From NCBI GenBank assembly GCA_035578905.1, contig JAQJVL010000047.1:1748111-1812110 (forward strand): 64,000 nucleotides of DNA, written 5' to 3'. Source of the DNA: Stictocephala bisonia. Lineage: Eukaryota; Arthropoda; Insecta; Hemiptera; Membracidae. Both the position numbers and the translations under genes were made by a program. Positions 58,886 to 64,000 of this stretch are shown here, piece by piece. The notes beneath the pieces are model-generated. The model ran no database searches and was not told the DNA's origin. It saw nothing but the letters and a program-made list of their open reading frames with translations. How positions within the stretch are numbered: position 1 is the first letter of the stretch; each line of letters opens with the position of its first letter.

Positions 58886-60590
58886 CAAAAATCAAAATCA
58901 CTTTTATTTGCCATACTAATAACAATTTATCACTGACAAAGTCATAATCATGGCATACAAGCCATGTCCAGGAAGTGTAATATTATAATTCTATATAATA
59001 ATATATATTACTTAATATGTAATAGATTAGAAGTTTTCTAATGTGGTTACAAAAAGGTCCTCCAGACAATAAAAGGGATTCTTTAAAAGCCATAAATAAA
59101 GTCGTTTTTTAAATTGTTTCAAAGGATAACTGTTGACTTCTGTTTAAAAATAGTTATAGATTTTTAAGGACATTACTATGTGGCTGTTATGAGTTTTACT
59201 TAACCGATGATTAACTAATTCAGTGGCGTTTTTGTTACGGGTATTATAACTATGGAAAGATGGTTTGATGTTTAGTAAAGTTGGATTGCAGAAAATATAA
59301 TTAGTTAAATCAAATATGTATAAATTTACTACTGTTTGAATTTCTAGATTAATAAATAGAGGTTTACAGTGATCTCTAATGCCTGAATTGCTGAGAGTCC
59401 GGATTGCTTTTTTTTGTATCAGTAGTAGCTCCTGTATTCTTGGACAGTTACAAAAAAGAACTAGTCCATACCTAAAAATACTCTGAAAATATGAGAAATG
59501 AGCTGTTTTAACATAATGTTGTGGCACAACATCATTTAATTTTTTTTAAATGTAAACAACTCGTGAAAGTCGTGCACTTAAATAATCAATATGAAAATTC
59601 CACGTTAATCGATCATCAATGAATAAACCTAAAAACTTAATGGAGCTATTAAATTTAGAAGGAAGATTACTTGGATTAAATTTAAGGTTAAATAGAATAT
59701 TTTTAGTTTTTTCTTCATTCAACAAGAAACCGTTTGAACAAAACCAGTCTGAGGCAGTTTTTAAAGTTTCATTAGTCAGATTGTTAAGATTACTTATATT
59801 GTCACTGATATTTAGGAAAGTCGTATCGTCTGCGTAAAGAATTGTATTTGAGTCAATAGAGGAGTCAATAAAAGTGGGAAGGTCATTTACATAAATTAAG
59901 AAGAGAAGTAGCCCCAAGTCTGAGCCTTGTGGTACACCCCATTCCACTTCCACCTCATTAGATTGTCTACCATTGATACAGACGATCTGCTTGCGATTAG
60001 TAAGATATGAATTTATAAATTTGGAAAAGGAGTCAGACAAGCCATAGTACGCTAGTTTTTTAGTGAGAATTCCTTTATCAACAGAGTCAAAGGCCCTACT
60101 CAAATCACAGAAAGTGGCCTGTGCTAGGGACCTTTTCTCAAAAACATACATGAATTTGTCTAACTGAACTGTCTAATGCATTAAAGGTAGACTTTCCTTT
60201 TCGGAAACCAAATTGTGACTGGTTTAAGATATTTTGGTTTTCCAGAAAACTGTATACTTGATCGTAAACCATAAGTTCGATCAATTTACCTAAAACAGAA
60301 ATGACAGAGATAGGTCTATAGCTTTGGGGTTGGTTCCTTGGACCACTTTTATATATTGGACAGACGCGGGAAATTTTTAATGGATCTGGAAAAATATTGT
60401 TTTTAAGAAGGGAATTTATACTCGATGCTAAAGGATCATCCAAACCAACAATTATCCTTTTTAACAAATTAATTGACATATTATAATAGTCAGGACTGTC
60501 GGAATTATTCATCATAGAGGCAGAATTTAAGACATCATTGGGCGTACCGGATCTCCAATTAAAAGTGCATGGATCAGCAAAGCACGTACA
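58884..60590 (-). pseudogene. LINE B, reverse transcriptase and 3' end
   Basis: On minus: NWRSGTPNDVLNSAS (about 60560), INLLKRIIVGLDDPLA, RVCPIYKSG, SYRPISVISVLGKLIE and QFGFRKGKST are RT motifs 1-2; ATFCDLSRAFDSVD is motif 3; WGVPQGSDLGLLLFLIYVND motif 4; catalytic YADD at 59836-59825 motif 5; FLGLFIDDRLTW motif 7. A C-terminal part with LIQKKAIRTLS and SYNTRNKN ends near 59150. The 3' end is near 58884 with AATAAAAG and a GATTTTGATTTTTGAC-type tail. Frameshifts are near 60145 and 59540. The features fit a CR1/jockey-like LINE. The 5' half continues at 61860 after a minisatellite-bearing interruption. Confidence 0.9.
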
Positions 60591-60656
60591 CTAACAAAAT
60601 TACTCCCTGCATTATCACACATAACAAAATGAGTTTTAACACTTGTGGTTTTACGC

Positions 60657-60766
60657 ACAGTGGTACTGAACTACCTGCCCTCCCATACACGTACAGTAGT
60701 ACTTACCTACCCGCCCTCCCATACACACACAGTGGTACTACCCCCCAAACACACAGTGGTACCATA
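60657..60766 (-). repeat. 36-bp minisatellite, array I left part
   Basis: Two to three units ACCTGCCCTCCCATACACGT then ACAGTAGTACTTACC; C runs are partly kept. Confidence 0.88.
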
Positions 60767-60769
60767 CAC

Positions 60770-61170
<401 letters not shown>

Positions 61171-61177
61171 CAATACA

Positions 61178-61337
61178 ACTGATCAATACCACTGTACGTG
61201 TATGGGTGGGTGGGTGGGTCAGTACCACCGTACGTGTATGGGTGGGCGGGTGGGTCAATACCATCGTACGTGTATGGGCGGGCGGGTGGGTCAGTACCAC
61301 TGTACGTGTATGGGTGGGCGGGTGGGTCAGTACCACG
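61178..61337 (+). repeat. 36-bp G4 minisatellite, array I right part (inverted)
   Basis: Four units in G-rich orientation, with GGGTGGGTGGGTGGGT at 61204-61219 and GGGTGGGCGGGTGGGT from 61240. With the previous array it forms a large inverted repeat. Confidence 0.93.
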
Positions 61338-61558
61338 TAACTATAATTACACGTATGTATAATTTTTTCACGTATGTAATGACGTATGTAAAAGTTCTCT
61401 GGTAATGACATGGCAGGGCACTTTGACGTTCTTATACCTTGCGAACAACCTTATGTACCAAATTATTTTCAAAACAGTCTACATACCTCAAAATCTTATG
61501 CCTCAACATTAAAATCCCAACCTGGTTTTTCTGAATCTATGCCCAACGACAATAATGT

Positions 61559-61850
61559 CCATTGTATTGACCCACCCACCTATACACGCACTGTGTTATT
61601 CACCTACCCACCCAACTATACAAGTACAGTGGTACTGACCCACCCGCCCACTCCTACACGTACAGTGGTGATGACCGCCCGCCCACCCAAACACGTACAG
61701 TGGTATTGACCCACCCACCCACCTACACACATACAGTGGTATTGACCCACCCACCCACCCACACACGTACAGTGGTATTGACCCACCCACCCACCCATAC
61801 ACGTACAGTAGTATTGACCCGCCCGCCCACCCTTATATGTACAGTAGTAG
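61559..61850 (-). repeat. 36-bp G4 minisatellite, array J
   Basis: Eight units in C-rich orientation, several with CCCACCCACCCACCC. It ends against the LINE B sequence with a TAGTAGTAGTATGGTGG stretch. Confidence 0.93.
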
Positions 61851-61859
61851 TAGTATGGT

Positions 61860-63200
61860 GGTATGGTGGTAGGTGGTACGTTAGTGTTAGAAAAGGACAT
61901 AACATTTTGAAAATCTGTTTTGTATTTGCTATTTGTTTTCTGTTTTATTTCTTGGATTGAATCTATAAAGTAATTATTGAGAGTATCAGGTTCAATGTTT
62001 ATTTTATTACGTTTATTGCCTTGGGTGTTAACTTTAACTATTTGCCATGCTGCCTTGCATTTGTTTTTGCTATCTTCTATATATTTAACATTACTGTTCA
62101 ATTTAGCTTCTTTAATGCTCTTTTTGTAGCATTGTTTTAAACTAAGGTATTCCTCTTTTATATTTACATTAGTCTTGTTAATTATAAAATTATGTTTTAC
62201 AAGTTTGTCCAGAAATATGAGTCTATCCTTCATATATGCCAATTTATTAGTGTACCAATTTTGTTTGCTATTTATTTTTGTTCTTATTGTTCACTAACTT
62301 AACATCCTTTACTTTAATCAAGCGACTATGGTGTCTTATACTATTTATAATAACATAGAATACAGACAGAAACATAGAGTCAGTTGTTCCACTACCAACC
62401 GTACTTAATAAGGACGTCCAGTCATACGAGGTTAATTGAGCGGTCAGGGATTCAATATTTTTCTTAGGTAACTGAAGTTTGGTTCTAAGGCTGTTGGGTA
62501 ATTTTAATTGTACTTCGTTTGAAAGAGTTAAGTTGTCGTTAAATTCAATTCGAACTATTATACCATCATGGTCGGAATATGGGAAATTAAAAGTATTTAC
62601 ATTTACTATATTTAAATTTTGACTACAAATATAAACATTATCCAAGCAGTTTTTCCCGTAGTTGGCTTAGTGTTCAAATAATAAAAATTAAATTGTCTGA
62701 AAATATTTAATAGACATTTTGCCGTTTTGCTGTTTGTCGTTATATCAAAAGGTTTATTAAAATCTCCTCCTATTATAATATTATAGCTGTTCCATTGTGA
62801 GATATAAGTTAAAAAACTCTCAAGGAGATTCAAGAACTCGTAAGGATTGCCATTAGGGGAGTAATAAATGGAAACTAGGATAGTACGAATATTATCTAAA
62901 AATGTCACTGAGGCTTCGAAGTGTAATTCTTTGCAAAATTTTGTTATATTACGCTCTTTAGAGTCAATATCGTTTTTTAAAAATATACATGTCCCACCTC
63001 TTATATGATTTTTTTCTGAAAGAAGTAACAGCACAATGGAAACCATTGGGAAGGGATAAATCGATCTCGTCTTTCGTTAACCAATGCTCGCACAAGCCGA
63101 CTGCAGAAACCCCAGATCCTACCAAGAAACTTTCCAAGATATTTATTTTATTTTTCAATCCCTGAATATTAAGAAACACTAAGCCAATATCAGTTGAAGA
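61860..63200 (-). pseudogene. LINE B, endonuclease and linker region
   Basis: On minus, from about 63180: FLNIQGLKNKINILESF and GLCEHWL are the N-terminal strands of an APE-type endonuclease (N and E active-site positions); RGGTCIFLKND, VSIYYSPNGN and IIGGDFN (D and N positions) follow; PYSDHDGIIVRI near 62590 gives the terminal D-H pair. A linker of about 200 residues with WYTNKLAYMKDRL and CKAAWQIVK leads towards the RT. Frameshifts are near 63010, 62640 and 62255, so the copy is inactive. The domain order endonuclease-linker-RT is that of jockey/CR1-like LINEs. Confidence 0.88.
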
Positions 63201-64000
63201 TCGATTTACAGAATAGAGACAATTTATATTGGCACGTGATTGGTCATGGATGTTTGACTCATGCTTAAAAAAAAAACATCATTACAATTATTATAAGTGA
63301 CACTCACAGAATTGCTCGTCTCAGGCCCCCCACTTTTTGCCACTTCACTGTCACCCCCAATGACTTTATTACCGCCCTCCACACACAGCACTTTAAGCGA
63401 TAAGTCTGCAGAGTTGTTGGATTGCAGTGAAGTGTTACATGTTGTAAGTGATTCATTCGCTATTGAATCCAGGTTAGACTCGTTGTAGACTGCTGTGTCT
63501 AGATGTTGGTCCGTGGATCTAGGAGGAGAGACATCAGAAGCAACAGGTGAAGCAGGGCTATTAGTGAGGTTATAGGCTTCTGATCGGGTGGGTGGGTTGA
63601 ACTGTTGTTTAGAGGTCTCTGTACTGATGGCAGACATCAAACTACTGATGAAATCTGCATGTGATTGGCCATTTGGAAATTCAGTTCTTGAGGCCTTACC
63701 ACAGACGATGACAATAGAAGAATTTGTGGTACGTTTGAAGGTGATGAGGTTTCTTATAAAGTGAACTAGTGGAAGGCGATCTCGGTTACAACCCATCGGG
63801 GAGCAAAAGAGAGTTTTTAAATTACGGCATTTAAAGTGTAAAGACATCTCAGTAAAGGCTGTGTCATACTGTTGCTTATAATTTGAAAAATTTTGGTAGT
63901 TGAGGAAGTATTTTGGTTTTGATACCACGCTGTATACATGAGCACCATGAACGGTTTCTTGGTGTGTTAAGAAACTTCCACAGTAATCTGAGGACCGAGG
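63201..64000 (-). pseudogene. LINE B, N-terminal or first-ORF region (continues beyond window)
   Basis: The minus frame is open from 64000 (SDYCGSFLTHQETVHGAHVY) to about 63224. The first part, with KCRNLKTLFCSPMGCNRDRL, is hydrophobic-charged mixed and may be the end of an esterase-like or first-ORF domain known from some LINEs, though the catalytic motifs are not in view. The rest is S/T/N-rich and probably disordered. A frame break near 63224 separates it from the endonuclease. Assignment rests on position and strand. Confidence 0.5.

Overview
This window looks like repeat-dominated nuclear DNA of an invertebrate animal, most likely an arthropod. It is AT-rich, has very long non-coding stretches, microsatellites, a tRNA-derived SINE with a poly(A) tail, jockey/CR1-type LINEs, Penelope-like elements (PLEs) with GIY-YIG domains, and hAT and TTAA-type DNA transposons. 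No host protein gene, tRNA gene or rRNA gene could be recognised. Every convincing coding stretch is a decayed transposable element, and most long open frames are by-products of tandem repeats whose period is a multiple of three.

Layout. 1-2.9 kb: a PLE (reverse transcriptase plus GIY-YIG) with a duplicated tail, the first tail copy carrying a minisatellite-bearing insertion. 3.2-6.6 kb: a TA/TG microsatellite, a small TIR element, a LINE tail, one copy of repeat family A and an 18-bp minisatellite. 6.6-12.9 kb: a three-level nest, in which a foldback palindrome is split by a TTAA-flanked element with a transposase fragment, itself split by a hAT element with an 8-bp target duplication. 15.5-18.1 kb: a 31-bp minisatellite and repeat family B. 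18.6-20.3 kb: a cluster of short TATA-like and ATGGCG modules. 23.1-26.4 kb: a minus-strand LINE interrupted by a PLE fragment (11-bp target duplication) and flanked by a short palindromic element (11-bp target duplication). 28.6 kb: SINE. 33-38.2 kb: LINE relics, a 5S-like patch and a second copy of family B. 41.4-42 kb: an inverted PLE-like palindrome. 42.2-44.35 kb: a minisatellite with a 108-bp higher-order repeat. 51.0-55.6 kb: about 59 copies of a 77-bp satellite. 56.2-58.9 kb: an inverted copy of family A. 58.9-64 kb: a long decayed minus-strand LINE split by minisatellite arrays.

The most striking feature is one minisatellite family (unit about 36 bp) seen at ten or more separate places in both orientations. 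Its best-preserved units carry GGGTGGGCGGGTGGGT, a G-quadruplex motif with single-base loops. Paralogous copies give filled-versus-empty comparisons at three loci, so these arrays seem to arrive as inserted blocks rather than only growing in place. Parts of the window also interrelate: the same PLE-like tail motif (CTGANGA, hairpin, GAAAC) recurs at several loci, and the end of the 77-bp satellite abuts a second copy of the palindromic element found at 26 kb.
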